From assembly GCF_001500025.1 (NCBI RefSeq), contig NZ_LQIW01000009.1:33780-97779 (forward strand): 64,000 nt of DNA. Reading direction: 5' to 3'. Made by a program: the position numbers and the translations under genes. The notes beneath the pieces are model-generated. The model did no database searches and had not been told where the DNA came from. It saw only the letters and a program-made list of their open reading frames with translations. This stretch comes from Mycobacterium sp. IS-1590 (lineage in GTDB: Bacteria > Actinomycetota > Actinomycetes > Mycobacteriales > Mycobacteriaceae). This document shows, piece by piece, positions 1 to 10,560 of this stretch (positions are counted from its first letter, which is position 1; every line of letters begins with the position of its first letter).

Positions 1-1041
1 CACGGCCAGATGCTCACCGGCTACGTGCCGATCATTGAATCGGCGACGCGCTCGGCGATGGCGACTTGGCCCGTCGGGCGCTCGATGCGCATGCTCGACG
101 TTGCCCGTGAACTCACCCTGGACGTCATCGTGCAGGTCGTCTTCGGGATCGGTGACCCGGAATCGGTGACCCGGTTCGGTAAGCCGTTCAAGGAATTGCT
201 CGACTTGGCGCTGTCCGAGGAGACACCTGTGCGATATGCGCTGCGGCGCGTGGGAGCACTGCGCCGGTGGGGCAAGCTGTCCGAGGTCAACCGCAGGATC
301 GACGAGTTGGTGCTGCCGTTGATCGCCGAACGACGTTCCGGACCGTCCTCCGCCGACCGCACCGACATCCTCAGCATGCTTGTCACCGCTCGGACCGACG
401 ACGGTGACCGCCTGTCCGAGGACGAGGTTCGAGCCGACCTCATCACCTTGATGCTCGCAGGTCACGAAACCACCGCGACGACGCTGGCGTGGCTGGTCGA
501 CCTGCTGCTGCACCACCCGGACGCGTTGGCGAGGGTGCGTGCCGAAAGCCGGTCCGGCGACACCCGGTACACCGAAGCCGCCATCTCCGAAACCCTGAGG
601 CTGTGGCCGGCCGCGCCGATCACCGGCCGGATGACCACGGGCCGCTACCGGCTTGGTGACTACATCCTGGATCCGGGGACTCGCATTGTGCTGCTGCTCG
701 ATGTCATCAACCGGGATCCCGTCACGTATCCCGCACCGGGCGAGTTCCGGCCTGAGCGATTCCTCGACAGCCGGCCGCATCCCTACGCCTGGATCCCGTT
801 CGGTGGCGGCCTCAAACGGTGTATCGGCGCCAGCTTCTCGATGTGCGAGCTGACCACGGCACTGCACACCATCCTCCGTGAAGGCGATCTCGAACCGGTC
901 AACACGCGGCAGGAGACCGCGCCGCTGCGGGCCGCGCCGGTTGTGGTGCCGCGCAACGGCACGATGGTGCGGTTCACACCCGCAGCCAGCCTTCGGTATG
1001 CCGGTAGAACGTCGAGCGCTTCACAGGACGGGAGGCCTTGA
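1..1041 (+). CDS. Cytochrome P450, 5' end cut by the window edge
   Basis: The reading frame is open from base 1, so the real start lies upstream and 346 C-terminal residues are present. P450 signatures appear in the right order: the I-helix oxygen-activation motif AGHETTATT (about bases 460-486), the K-helix ExxR in SETLRLWP, and the haem loop FGGGLKRCIG with the thiolate cysteine at codon 820-822. A haem-thiolate monooxygenase is certain; the substrate is not. No ferredoxin gene follows it. Its last 68 bases overlap the 3' end of the convergent gene on the minus strand. I cannot assign a CYP family from sequence alone. Confidence 0.95.
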   Translation, partial: HGQMLTGYVPIIESATRSAMATWPVGRSMRMLDVARELTLDVIVQVVFGIGDPESVTRFGKPFKELLDLALSEETPVRYALRRVGALRRWGKLSEVNRRIDELVLPLIAERRSGPSSADRTDILSMLVTARTDDGDRLSEDEVRADLITLMLAGHETTATTLAWLVDLLLHHPDALARVRAESRSGDTRYTEAAISETLRLWPAAPITGRMTTGRYRLGDYILDPGTRIVLLLDVINRDPVTYPAPGEFRPERFLDSRPHPYAWIPFGGGLKRCIGASFSMCELTTALHTILREGDLEPVNTRQETAPLRAAPVVVPRNGTMVRFTPAASLRYAGRTSSASQDGRP

Positions 1042-1573
1042 CGCCGTCGCGGACCACGATGGCGCCGGTGGTCCCGAGTTGGGCCGCCCGTCCCGCCACC
1101 CACCGTCGTGGCCGCATGTGACGCGACAGCACGCTGGCCCGCAAACCCGGCATGGTGAATGTCGGCTCGATGCGCACCCCGGTCGCCGCCCCGTCGAAGA
1201 GCACCTCGTCGTCGACCACCGCCTCACCGATCAATGCGACGGGCGGCGAGCCCTTCTCGAACCCGCTCTCGCCGAGCCAGAACGCGGCCCCGACCAGCGC
1301 GGTTCCCCGATCGTCACGGATGAGCGGCACCCGGGTGGCACGCCCGCGCAGTGCCCGGCGCGCGTGCCACGGCCGCCGCACGTGGGCCACCTCGACACCG
1401 AGCCGGTCGGTGCGCAGCAGCCCGGTCAGCACCGACGCCATATCGGCGTCCGAGCCGACGACGACCAGGCGACGGCAGGGGATGTCCGGTGTCTCGGCGA
1501 CCGGGAGTTCGCGCAGCGCGGGAGGGATCCGACGCCGGCCGAACCGCAACACCACGACGTCAGCGGTGCTCAA
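974..1573 (-). CDS. Conserved mycobacterial protein (Rv0358-like), divergent from purA
   Basis: 199-residue cytoplasmic protein with no domain I recognise. A hydrophobic beta-strand run (RRLVVVGSDAD) hints at a Rossmann-like start, but no function is claimed. The TTG start at 1573 is chosen because GAGGAG lies six bases upstream; a further upstream TTG at 1624 is possible but has no ribosome-binding site. It is divergent from purA, as Rv0358 is in M. tuberculosis (from memory). The 3' end runs 68 bases into the P450 gene on the opposite strand. Confidence 0.75.
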   Translation of the reverse strand: MSTADVVVLRFGRRRIPPALRELPVAETPDIPCRRLVVVGSDADMASVLTGLLRTDRLGVEVAHVRRPWHARRALRGRATRVPLIRDDRGTALVGAAFWLGESGFEKGSPPVALIGEAVVDDEVLFDGAATGVRIEPTFTMPGLRASVLSRHMRPRRWVAGRAAQLGTTGAIVVRDGVKASRPVKRSTFYRHTEGWLRV

Positions 1574-1602
1574 GTTCGGCTCCTCGCAAGTTGCTGGGAT
1601 AG

Positions 1603-3590
<1,988 letters not shown>

Positions 3591-3684
3591 GGCCGATGCG
3601 CCGAAACCTGCTGACAAAGCCGTAAAGCGCCGAGAATCGGCGATCGGCCCGCACTTTCGAGCACACGATGTCACGATCACGAGC

Positions 3685-4326
3685 GTGACACCCGAGCACA
3701 CCGGACAGCGGCCTCCAAACCTGACCACCCCCCGCTCGGCCGCCCTGGCCGGTGTCGCGTTCGCGTTGCTGTTCGCGACGGCGCTCGTGCTGATCCGCAT
3801 CGTCCTTCCCGAGGGCGCGGAGCCGGGTTCGCAGTGGGTGCGTGAGCACAGCGTCAACATGCGGATCGCCGCAATCCTCATGCCGTTCGCGGGGATTGCC
3901 TTCCTCTGGTTCATGGGCGTCCTGCGGGACGGGATGGGCCGGTACGAGGACAGGTTCTTCGCGACCGTGTTCCTCGGGAGCGGCCTGCTGTTCCTGGCGA
4001 TGATGTTCTCCGCGGTCGCGGTGGGGGTGGGCCTAGAGCGCAGCGGCGCCGCAATGCATCCCGGTGTGGCCGCATTCGGGCAGATGATGCTGTTGACGAT
4101 CTCGAAGACCTACGCGCTACGGATGGCCGCGGTGTTCATGATCTCGCTGGCCACGATATGGCTGAGGACACGGCTGATGCCGCGGTGGTTGAGCATCGCC
4201 ACGTACGTCGTGGCGATCGCGGTCCTGTTGGCCGCCGACCTCAGCATGTGGTCGGTGCTGATCTTCCCCGCGTGGGTTCTGGTGGTCAGCGTGCAACTCC
4301 TCGCGCACCGACCCGGCCCCGGCTAG
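3685..4326 (+). CDS. Integral membrane protein, unknown function
   Basis: 213-residue hydrophobic protein with about six predicted transmembrane helices (for example SAALAGVAFALLFATALVLI, TVFLGSGLLFLAMMFSAVAV and IATYVVAIAVLLAADL). There are no catalytic motifs and I do not recognise a family. It starts at GTG 3685, about 95 bases after the thioesterase gene. Its stop overlaps by four bases the end of the convergent ferredoxin gene, leaving no room for a conventional terminator. Confidence 0.75.
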   Translation: MTPEHTGQRPPNLTTPRSAALAGVAFALLFATALVLIRIVLPEGAEPGSQWVREHSVNMRIAAILMPFAGIAFLWFMGVLRDGMGRYEDRFFATVFLGSGLLFLAMMFSAVAVGVGLERSGAAMHPGVAAFGQMMLLTISKTYALRMAAVFMISLATIWLRTRLMPRWLSIATYVVAIAVLLAADLSMWSVLIFPAWVLVVSVQLLAHRPGPG

Positions 4327-4514
4327 TCGACGAGCCGCAAAGCCTGTGAGGGACAGAGCTTCACGGCCTCGCGGGCGTGGTCGAGCTCGTCGTCGGGCAC
4401 CTCGTCGACCAGCACCACGACGATGCCGTCGTCGTCCTGGTCGAAGACGGCGTCGGCCGACATCACGCAGTTGCCCGCCTGGATGCAGACGTCGCGGTCG
4501 GCATGCACCTTCAC
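4323..4514 (-). CDS. [3Fe-4S] ferredoxin, partner of the upstream P450
   Basis: 63-residue ferredoxin. It has the single-cluster arrangement of P450-linked ferredoxins: Cys10-IQAGN-Cys16 with Ala13 where a 4Fe ligand would sit, and Cys54-Pro near the C-terminus, predicting a [3Fe-4S] cluster. The start is GTG 4514, because GGAGGTGA sits just upstream at optimal spacing; earlier in-frame ATG/GTG codons (4529, 4523) overlap or abut that Shine-Dalgarno. The ribosome-binding site overlaps the end of the P450 gene, so translation is probably coupled. It should pass electrons to that P450. Confidence 0.93.
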   Translation of the reverse strand: MKVHADRDVCIQAGNCVMSADAVFDQDDDGIVVVLVDEVPDDELDHAREAVKLCPSQALRLVD

Positions 4515-4519
4515 ATCCG

Positions 4520-5728
4520 TCACCTCCATTCCACTGACAGCGACTTCAGACCGTAGATGAAGTGGAACGACCGGAACTGCACATCGGCGAAGTCCTCGGC
4601 CAGCCGCAGGGTGGGGAAGCGTTGCAGCAGAGCGGGAAACGCGATGCGCATCTCCATCCGTGCCAGTGGCGCCCCGAGGCAGTGGTGCACGCCGTGACCG
4701 AACGCGAGATGTCCGGCGGCACCGCGGCCGATGTCGAGCACGTCCGGGTCGTCGATGAAGCCGGGATCGCGGTTGCCTGAGGGTAGCGACGCGAACACCA
4801 GCTGCCCGGCCGGGATCGGGACACCCGCGATCTCGACGGCGGTGGTGGTGATGCGCGGTATCGCGGTGTGCACGATGGACAACCAGCGCATCAGCTCCTC
4901 GACCGCGGGTCCCACGGCGTCGGGATCGTCGCGGACCACGGCGAGCTGCTCGGGATGGCGCAGCAGGGCCAACGTGCCCAGGCCGAGCATGTTCGAGGTG
5001 GTCTCATGGCCGGCCAGAAGCAGCAGCCCGGCGATGCCGACCAGTTCGTCGTCGGTCAGCTCGGTGCCGTGTTCTCTGACCAGCATGCCGAGGATGTCCT
5101 CGCCGGGGTGTCGCCGTGCGCGTTCGACCAGCGACCGCATGTACGCCCGCCCGGCCCGCTGCAGCTCCAGCCGCTCGGTGAACGGCAGCGACAGGTCGAG
5201 CTGGCGCGCGCTGCGGTGCTGGAAATCGTCGCGGTCCTCGTACGGCACGCCGAGCAGTTCGCAGATGACCAGCGATGGGATCGGCAGTGCGAAGTGCTCG
5301 ACGAGATCGGCGGGGGCACCGGCGGTTTCCATCATGTCCAGGTGGTTCTGGACGATCTCGACGATGCGGGGCTCGAGCCGTTTGATCCGGCGGATCGTGA
5401 ACTCCGGGGTGAGCATGCGGCGCAGCCGCTGGTGCTCCGGCGGGTCCAGGCCGAGCAGGTTGCCGGCGCGGGCAGTGGCGAGCTCCTCCTCCGACAGCGT
5501 CGGCGCGCCGGGGACGACGAATCCCGGAGGGCGGCCGTTGGAGAACCTCTCGTGATCGGACAGCACCATCTTCACGTCGTCGTGACGGGTGACCAGGTAG
5601 ACCGTCATACCGAAGGCGTTGACCACCGTGCGAACGCCGGTGGTGTCGCGGATCTCGGCCAGCGCCGGGGTCGGGTCGAACGCGTCGCGACGCATGTGCA
5701 GCGGCGGCAGCTCCGGTGCTTGCGTCAT
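4520..5728 (-). CDS. Cytochrome P450
   Basis: 402 aa, soluble bacterial class I type. The I-helix motif AGHETTS is at residues 239-245, ExxR at Glu278-Arg281 (EELMR), and the haem loop FGHGVHHCLGAPLAR has the thiolate Cys350. The overall pattern resembles CYP105/CYP107-like enzymes of actinobacteria, but the family assignment is only an impression. It is followed directly by a 3Fe-4S ferredoxin gene, giving a two-gene redox unit. The reductase is not encoded nearby. The substrate is unknown. Confidence 0.95.
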   Translation of the reverse strand: MTQAPELPPLHMRRDAFDPTPALAEIRDTTGVRTVVNAFGMTVYLVTRHDDVKMVLSDHERFSNGRPPGFVVPGAPTLSEEELATARAGNLLGLDPPEHQRLRRMLTPEFTIRRIKRLEPRIVEIVQNHLDMMETAGAPADLVEHFALPIPSLVICELLGVPYEDRDDFQHRSARQLDLSLPFTERLELQRAGRAYMRSLVERARRHPGEDILGMLVREHGTELTDDELVGIAGLLLLAGHETTSNMLGLGTLALLRHPEQLAVVRDDPDAVGPAVEELMRWLSIVHTAIPRITTTAVEIAGVPIPAGQLVFASLPSGNRDPGFIDDPDVLDIGRGAAGHLAFGHGVHHCLGAPLARMEMRIAFPALLQRFPTLRLAEDFADVQFRSFHFIYGLKSLSVEWR

Positions 5729-5784
5729 GACCCGACGCTACCCGCGGAGCGCGAAAGTCCTCGAGATCGACGCTTTGGTCGCTT

Positions 5785-7803
5785 TCACTCGCGCTGATCG
5801 ACCGAAACGTCCCTCTCGGTGTCGCGCCCATGGAGTGCCGGCCACCAGATCCGCGGTCCGATGAGCGTGAACAGCGCGGGGATGATCACGGTGCGCACGA
5901 TGAACGTGTCGAGCAAGATGCCGAGGCCGACGATGATGCCGATCTGGGTGAGCACGATCAGCGGCAGCACGCCGAGCACGCAGAACACCGCGGCCAGCAC
6001 GATGCCCGCGCTGGTGATCACCGTTCCGGTCGCGGAGACGGCGCGCACGATCCCGCCGCGCGTGCCGTGTTCGGGGGTCTCTTCACGCGCTCGCGTGACG
6101 AGGAAGATCGTGTAGTCCACCCCGAGCGCGACGAGGAACAGGAACGCGAACAGCGGTGTGGTGTTGTCGAGGGCGGGGAAGCCGAACACGTGCACGCTGG
6201 CCCAGCCGCCGAGCCCCAGCGCGGCCAGCGCGCTCAGTACCGTGACCGCCACCAGGATCAGCGGTGCCAGCGCGGCGCGCAGCAACACGTACAGCACCGC
6301 GAGCACCACGACGAGGATGGCCGGTACCACGACCGCCCGGTCGCGCGACGCGGCGGCGCTGGCGTCGCGGGCGGTGGCGTCGGAACCGCCGACCAACGCC
6401 TCCTGATCGACGGATCGCACCGAATCACGCAGCGCGTCAACGGTTTCGAAGGCCTCATCCGAGGCGGGTTCGGCGTCGAGGACCACCGACCACTGCGTCA
6501 GACCCGAGGGGGTCTGCCCCGCTTCGTTGGCCGATACCACGCCGGGCGTCTCGGTGATGGCGCGCTGCACGTCGGGGGCGCGGTCGGTGGACGCGATGAC
6601 ACGGGTGGGGTCGGTCAGCCCGCTCGGGAAGTGGTCGGCCAGCCGCGAGTATCCGCTGACCGACTCGGCCTGCACCCGGAACTGTTCGGTCTGCGACAGC
6701 CCGATCGGGGTGCCGACCAACCCGATGCACAGCACGGCCAGACCGCCGATCGAGATCGTCGCAACCGAACCGGGCCTGCGGGCCACCGCCTCGGCGATGC
6801 GGTGCCAGATGCCGCTGTCCGTGAGCGCCCGGTCGCCGATCCTGGGGATGAACGGCCAGAACAGGCGTTCGCCGAACACGCCGAGCAGCGGCGGCAACAC
6901 CAGCAGCACGAACACCGCGGCAACGATGAGGCCCGCAGCGGCTTGAACACCCAGGCTGCGCACGCTCGGAGACGATGCGAACACCAGCGTGAGCAGCGCC
7001 AGCACCACCGTGGCATTGCTGGCGATGATCGCCGGGCCGGCCCGGCGCACCGCGGTGTCCAGTGCGTCGTGATGGTTTTCGGTGCGGCCCAACTCCTCTC
7101 GGTACCGCGAGATGAGCAGCAACGCGTAGTTGGTACCCGCACCGAACACGAGCACGCTGGTGATGCCCGAGGTCGAACCGTCCGGGCTCATGCCGACGGC
7201 CTGGGCCACGGCGGTGCCGAGCACGGCGGCGACCCGGTCGGCGAATCCGATCACCGCCAGCGGCACCAGCCACAGCACGGGCGAGCGGTAGGTGATGATC
7301 AGCAGCAGTGCGACCACCGTGGCGGTCACCGCGAGCAGTGTGAAGTTGGCGCCGGAGAACGAGTTCGCGATGTCGGCGCCGAACGCCGGGCCGCCGGTGA
7401 CCTCGCTGCGCAGGTCGGCGGGCAACCCCTCGGCGGCCTCCGCGCGCACCTGCTCGACCGCGTCGGTGAGTTCGAACCCGGAGAGGTCGGCGTCCATCGG
7501 CACCACGGCCAGACCGGCTGCGCCGTCCTCGGACACCTGGGCCGCGGGCCATTTCTGTTTGACGGCGCCGACGTCGGCCGGGGTCAGCGGCGCCCCGTCG
7601 GTGCGGGTGATCACGACGATCGCGGGGACGCGGTCACCGCCGGGGAACTCGGCGCGCAGGGCGTCGGCGCGTGCGGACTCGGCGGAGTCGGGCACGGGCA
7701 CCGGGGAGCGCGCGCTCGAGTCGTCGCTGCCGACGAGGCCCATCAGGGCGCCCGATAAGAGCACCACGAGCACCGCGAGTATCCAGGAGATGCGGCGGGA
7801 CAT
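5785..7803 (-). CDS. MmpL/RND-superfamily exporter
   Basis: 672 aa with the architecture of actinobacterial MMPL-type transporters: a short N-terminal helix (ISWILAVLVVLLSGALMGLV), an extracytoplasmic domain to about residue 155, a five-to-six-helix SSD-like bundle containing VLVFGAGTNYALLLISRYREEL, a second extracytoplasmic domain, and a second bundle containing FLVALGVDYTIFLVTRAREE. These paired GAGTNY/GVDYT motifs are the proton-relay segments of the family. The likely role is proton-driven export of a lipid or small toxic molecule. It is divergent from a MarR regulator, so local repression and derepression by a ligand is plausible. Confidence 0.93.
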   Translation of the reverse strand: MSRRISWILAVLVVLLSGALMGLVGSDDSSARSPVPVPDSAESARADALRAEFPGGDRVPAIVVITRTDGAPLTPADVGAVKQKWPAAQVSEDGAAGLAVVPMDADLSGFELTDAVEQVRAEAAEGLPADLRSEVTGGPAFGADIANSFSGANFTLLAVTATVVALLLIITYRSPVLWLVPLAVIGFADRVAAVLGTAVAQAVGMSPDGSTSGITSVLVFGAGTNYALLLISRYREELGRTENHHDALDTAVRRAGPAIIASNATVVLALLTLVFASSPSVRSLGVQAAAGLIVAAVFVLLVLPPLLGVFGERLFWPFIPRIGDRALTDSGIWHRIAEAVARRPGSVATISIGGLAVLCIGLVGTPIGLSQTEQFRVQAESVSGYSRLADHFPSGLTDPTRVIASTDRAPDVQRAITETPGVVSANEAGQTPSGLTQWSVVLDAEPASDEAFETVDALRDSVRSVDQEALVGGSDATARDASAAASRDRAVVVPAILVVVLAVLYVLLRAALAPLILVAVTVLSALAALGLGGWASVHVFGFPALDNTTPLFAFLFLVALGVDYTIFLVTRAREETPEHGTRGGIVRAVSATGTVITSAGIVLAAVFCVLGVLPLIVLTQIGIIVGLGILLDTFIVRTVIIPALFTLIGPRIWWPALHGRDTERDVSVDQRE

Positions 7804-7872
7804 GCCTACGAATATTTCAGAAACTTAACTAACAATCAAACCATCGTGGCGGACTCGGCCTATGCTTTCGGC
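7804..7872. promoter_or_regulatory. Divergent promoter region, mmpL-type exporter / marR
   Basis: This AT-rich 69-base gap separates the exporter and its putative MarR regulator. TATGCT at 7861-7866 is a -10 hexamer six bases before the marR GTG, predicting a leaderless mRNA. A perfect 9-base palindrome TTTCAGAAA (7815-7823) and an AT-rich CTTAACTAAC segment next to it are the best candidates for a MarR operator. The operator call is inference. Confidence 0.5.
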
Positions 7873-8358
7873 GTGTCAGAGGACCGCGTTGCGCTGGAGG
7901 CGGCGATCGCCGCCGACGTACGCGCGATGAACGCCGAATCCGACGAGATCGGCAGGCTCTTTGCGAGCCGACATGACGTCGCGGCCAACGACTTTCGCGC
8001 GTTACTGCATGTCATGGTGGCCGAGACCGAGGGTGTGCCGTTGACGGCGGGGGATTTGCGCAGACGGATGGGTATGTCGGCCGCGGCGATCACCTATCTC
8101 GTCGAGCGGATGATCGCTTCCGGGCACTTCCGTCGTGAGTCGGATCCGCGGGACCGCCGAAAGGTGATCCTTCGGGTGGCGGACCACGGAGCGCAGGTGG
8201 CCCGAGCGTTTTTCACGCCGCTCAGCGAACGCACCCGCGACGCGTTGGCGCGTTTGTCCGAGGACGAGCTGGCCGCCGCGCATCGCACATTCGTCGCACT
8301 CATCGACGCGATGCGTCAATTCCGCGGCCAACTCGAGCAGCCCGCCATCCCGAATTGA
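7873..8358 (+). CDS. MarR-family transcriptional regulator
   Basis: 161 aa. Winged-helix features are visible: LTAGDLRRRMGMSAAAITYLVERMIASGHFRRESDPRDRR matches helix-turn-helix plus the wing, with the DxRxR signature ESDPRDRRK. GTG 7873 is chosen because it follows a TATGCT -10 by six bases (leaderless). An upstream GTG at 7846 would lie before that promoter. The divergent arrangement with an RND exporter suggests it controls the exporter. Confidence 0.9.
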   Translation: MSEDRVALEAAIAADVRAMNAESDEIGRLFASRHDVAANDFRALLHVMVAETEGVPLTAGDLRRRMGMSAAAITYLVERMIASGHFRRESDPRDRRKVILRVADHGAQVARAFFTPLSERTRDALARLSEDELAAAHRTFVALIDAMRQFRGQLEQPAIPN

Positions 8359-8417
8359 GCCATGCCTGCCCGATGCGGTGGCCGCTCCGCGATGACGTCT
8401 GGCAGGCTGGATCCCCG

Positions 8418-9671
8418 ATGACTGATTCCCCGCAGACAGCGGTCGATCCCGGCGATCCGGTGACCGACCCCGAACCGGTCTCCGGTGCCCCTGGCCGATC
8501 ATCGGTGATGCTGCTCGGCTCGGGCGAGCTGAGCCGGGAGCTGACGCTGGCGTTCCAGCGGTTGGGCGCCGAGGTCATCGCCGTCGACCGCTACGCCGAT
8601 GCCCCGGCCCACGGTGTCGCCGACCGCCCGATCGTCGCGAAGATGAACGATGCGGAGGAACTCACCGCGCTCATCGAGAAGGAGAATCCGCGCTATGTGG
8701 TGGCCGAGGGCGGTGTCATCGCCGCCGACGCGCTGATCGCCGTCGCCGAGCGCGGCGCCGCCGAGGTGTTGCCGACCCCGCGCAGCACCCGGCTGTCCCT
8801 GGATCGGGAGGGCCTGCGCCGGTTGGCCGCCGATGAGCTGGGCCTGCCGACCGCACCGTTCTGGTTCGCCGGATCGACCGAGGAACTCGGTGCGGTGGCC
8901 GAGCACGCCGGTTTTCCGTTGGTGGTCAAGCCGATCGCGTCCGCGGCGGGTGAGGGCGAGTCGGTGCTGGTGCGCACCGAGGACGTCGAACCTGCGTGGC
9001 AGCGCGCGGTCGCCGCGGGCCGGATACCGCACAACCGCGTGATGGTCGAGTCGGTGGTCGAGGTCGATTTCGAGGTCACATTGCTGACGATCCGCACGGT
9101 CGGACCGACGGGGCCGGCGGTGCACTTCTGTGAGCCGATCGGGCACCGGCAGGCCGACGGCGATGTGCTCGAGTCATGGCAGCCGCAGCGGTTGGCGCCG
9201 GCCGCGCTGGATGCCGCGAAGTCGATCGCCGCGCGCATCGTCAACTCGCTCGGCGGCCGCGGCGTGTTCGGTGTCGAACTGTTGGTGCGTGGCGACGAGG
9301 TGTACTTCGATTACGTGCGCCCGCGACCCCATGACAGCGGTCTGGTCACACTGCGCTCACAGCGGCTCTCGGAGTTCGACTTGCACGCCCGCGCGATCCT
9401 GGGGCTGCCCGTCGACACGATCATGATCTCGCCCGCCGCCGCGCAGATCGTCTACGCCGGCGCCGAGGCGAGACCTGCGAGCGGACAGGATCCACAGGCG
9501 GTGCTCGCCGAGGCGCTCGCCGTGGCCGAGAGCGACGTCGCCCTGTTCGACCGCCCCGACGAGACCGAAGACAGGCGGCGGCTCGCGGTGGCGTTGGCGA
9601 CCGCCCCCGATCCGATCGTCGCCCGTGACCGCGCCCGCCGCGTCACCGCCGCGCTGCGCAGGCTCTGGTAG
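8418..9671 (+). CDS. purT: Phosphoribosylglycinamide formyltransferase 2 (formate-dependent)
   Basis: 417-residue ATP-grasp enzyme making formyl-GAR from GAR, formate and ATP in purine synthesis, independently of folate. Recognisable parts are the N-terminal MLLGSGELSRELTLAFQRLG, PTPRSTRLSLDREGLRRLAADELGLPT, the ATP-grasp stretch VVKPIASAAGEGESVL, and the metal-binding part SLGGRGVFGVELLV followed by YVRPRPHDSGLVTLRSQ. ATG 8418 is preferred; an N-terminal tail of about 30 residues precedes the conserved core. The order purT, rhodanese, metZ matches Rv0389-Rv0391, except for one inserted gene. Confidence 0.96.
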   Translation: MTDSPQTAVDPGDPVTDPEPVSGAPGRSSVMLLGSGELSRELTLAFQRLGAEVIAVDRYADAPAHGVADRPIVAKMNDAEELTALIEKENPRYVVAEGGVIAADALIAVAERGAAEVLPTPRSTRLSLDREGLRRLAADELGLPTAPFWFAGSTEELGAVAEHAGFPLVVKPIASAAGEGESVLVRTEDVEPAWQRAVAAGRIPHNRVMVESVVEVDFEVTLLTIRTVGPTGPAVHFCEPIGHRQADGDVLESWQPQRLAPAALDAAKSIAARIVNSLGGRGVFGVELLVRGDEVYFDYVRPRPHDSGLVTLRSQRLSEFDLHARAILGLPVDTIMISPAAAQIVYAGAEARPASGQDPQAVLAEALAVAESDVALFDRPDETEDRRRLAVALATAPDPIVARDRARRVTAALRRLW

Positions 9672-9673
9672 CG

Positions 9674-10120
9674 GTGGCCGAATCCCAATCCGAACCCGGG
9701 GACCGTCCCACGGCGGCGCCGTTCCTGATCGGGCTCACAATCTTTGTGCTCGTCGTGATCGTAATCGGGCTGCTGAACCTGTTGGGCGGCGAGCAGGAGC
9801 CCGCCGAGCAGCAGGTGGCCAGGGCAGCAGTCGGGCAGAACGACGCACTGCAGCGGCAGAACTATTCCGACTACCGCAACTACACCTGCCCCGAACAACT
9901 CGGCGCCGAAGCGCAAGTTCTTGCCGCACAACGGGATTCCGTCGCTCAGCGCGGCGAGCGGTTCGTCGACGACGTCACCGAGGTCGCGGTCACCGGGGAC
10001 CGCGCCACCGCCAAGGTGACCTACCACTTCGACAAGGCGCCCGATGACAAGAAGATCGTCGAGATGACGTTCGTGCGCGACGGCGACGCCTGGAAGGTCT
10101 GTTCACCCGGGCCCAGGTAG
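9674..10120 (+). CDS. Single-pass membrane-anchored exported protein
   Basis: 148 aa. One N-terminal transmembrane helix (PFLIGLTIFVLVVIVIGLLNLL, about 17-38) is followed by an extracytoplasmic domain of ~110 residues. The helix-then-strands pattern, ending TAKVTYHF...KKIVEMTFVRDGDAWKVCSPG, looks like the NTF2/DUF4878-type fold seen in many mycobacterial membrane proteins; that is inference. It starts two bases after the purT stop and ends just before the rhodanese gene, so it is part of the purT-metZ transcription unit. Confidence 0.8.
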   Translation: MAESQSEPGDRPTAAPFLIGLTIFVLVVIVIGLLNLLGGEQEPAEQQVARAAVGQNDALQRQNYSDYRNYTCPEQLGAEAQVLAAQRDSVAQRGERFVDDVTEVAVTGDRATAKVTYHFDKAPDDKKIVEMTFVRDGDAWKVCSPGPR

Positions 10121-10140
10121 CTGTGGGACACTCAACGACC

Positions 10141-10560
10141 GTGAGTTACGCCGGAGACATCACGCCCGAAGAGGCTTGGAAGCTGCTGACCGGCACCCCC
10201 AATGCGGTGCTGGTGGACTGCCGCACCGACGCCGAGTGGCGCTTCGTCGGCGTCCCCGACCTGTCGTCGCTGCAGCGCGAGGTCGTGTTCATCGAGTGGA
10301 ACCGCACCGACGGCACGCACAACGACGCGTTCGTCGCCGACCTCCGGCGCGAGATCGGCGACACCGGTGCCGACGTGGGCCCGGTCGTCTTCTTGTGTCG
10401 CTCCGGCAACCGGTCGATCGGCGCGGCCGAGGCCGCCACCGAGGCCGGGATCGGGCCGTCGTACAACGTGCTCGACGGCTTCGAGGGTCACCTCGACGAG
10501 AACGGGCATCGCGGCAGCACCGGGTGGAAGGCTGTCGGACTTCCCTGGAAGCAGTCATGA
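10141..10560 (+). CDS. Rhodanese-like sulfurtransferase (Rv0390-like)
   Basis: 139 aa single rhodanese domain. AVLVDCRTDAEWRFVGVPDL is the CH2A-type entry, and the active-site loop is CRSGNRS with the persulfide cysteine. GTG 10141 (VSYAGDITPEEAW) is preferred; an in-frame GTG at 10123 would add six residues. Its stop overlaps the metZ start (ATGA), implying translational coupling. A role in sulfur transfer next to O-succinylhomoserine sulfhydrylase is plausible but unproven. Confidence 0.9.
   Translation: MSYAGDITPEEAWKLLTGTPNAVLVDCRTDAEWRFVGVPDLSSLQREVVFIEWNRTDGTHNDAFVADLRREIGDTGADVGPVVFLCRSGNRSIGAAEAATEAGIGPSYNVLDGFEGHLDENGHRGSTGWKAVGLPWKQS

Noticed and set aside
5830..7758. 642-aa open frame on + opposite the exporter
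   Set aside because: Gly/Arg/His-rich antisense shadow typical of high-GC DNA; the minus-strand frame has clear RND motifs.
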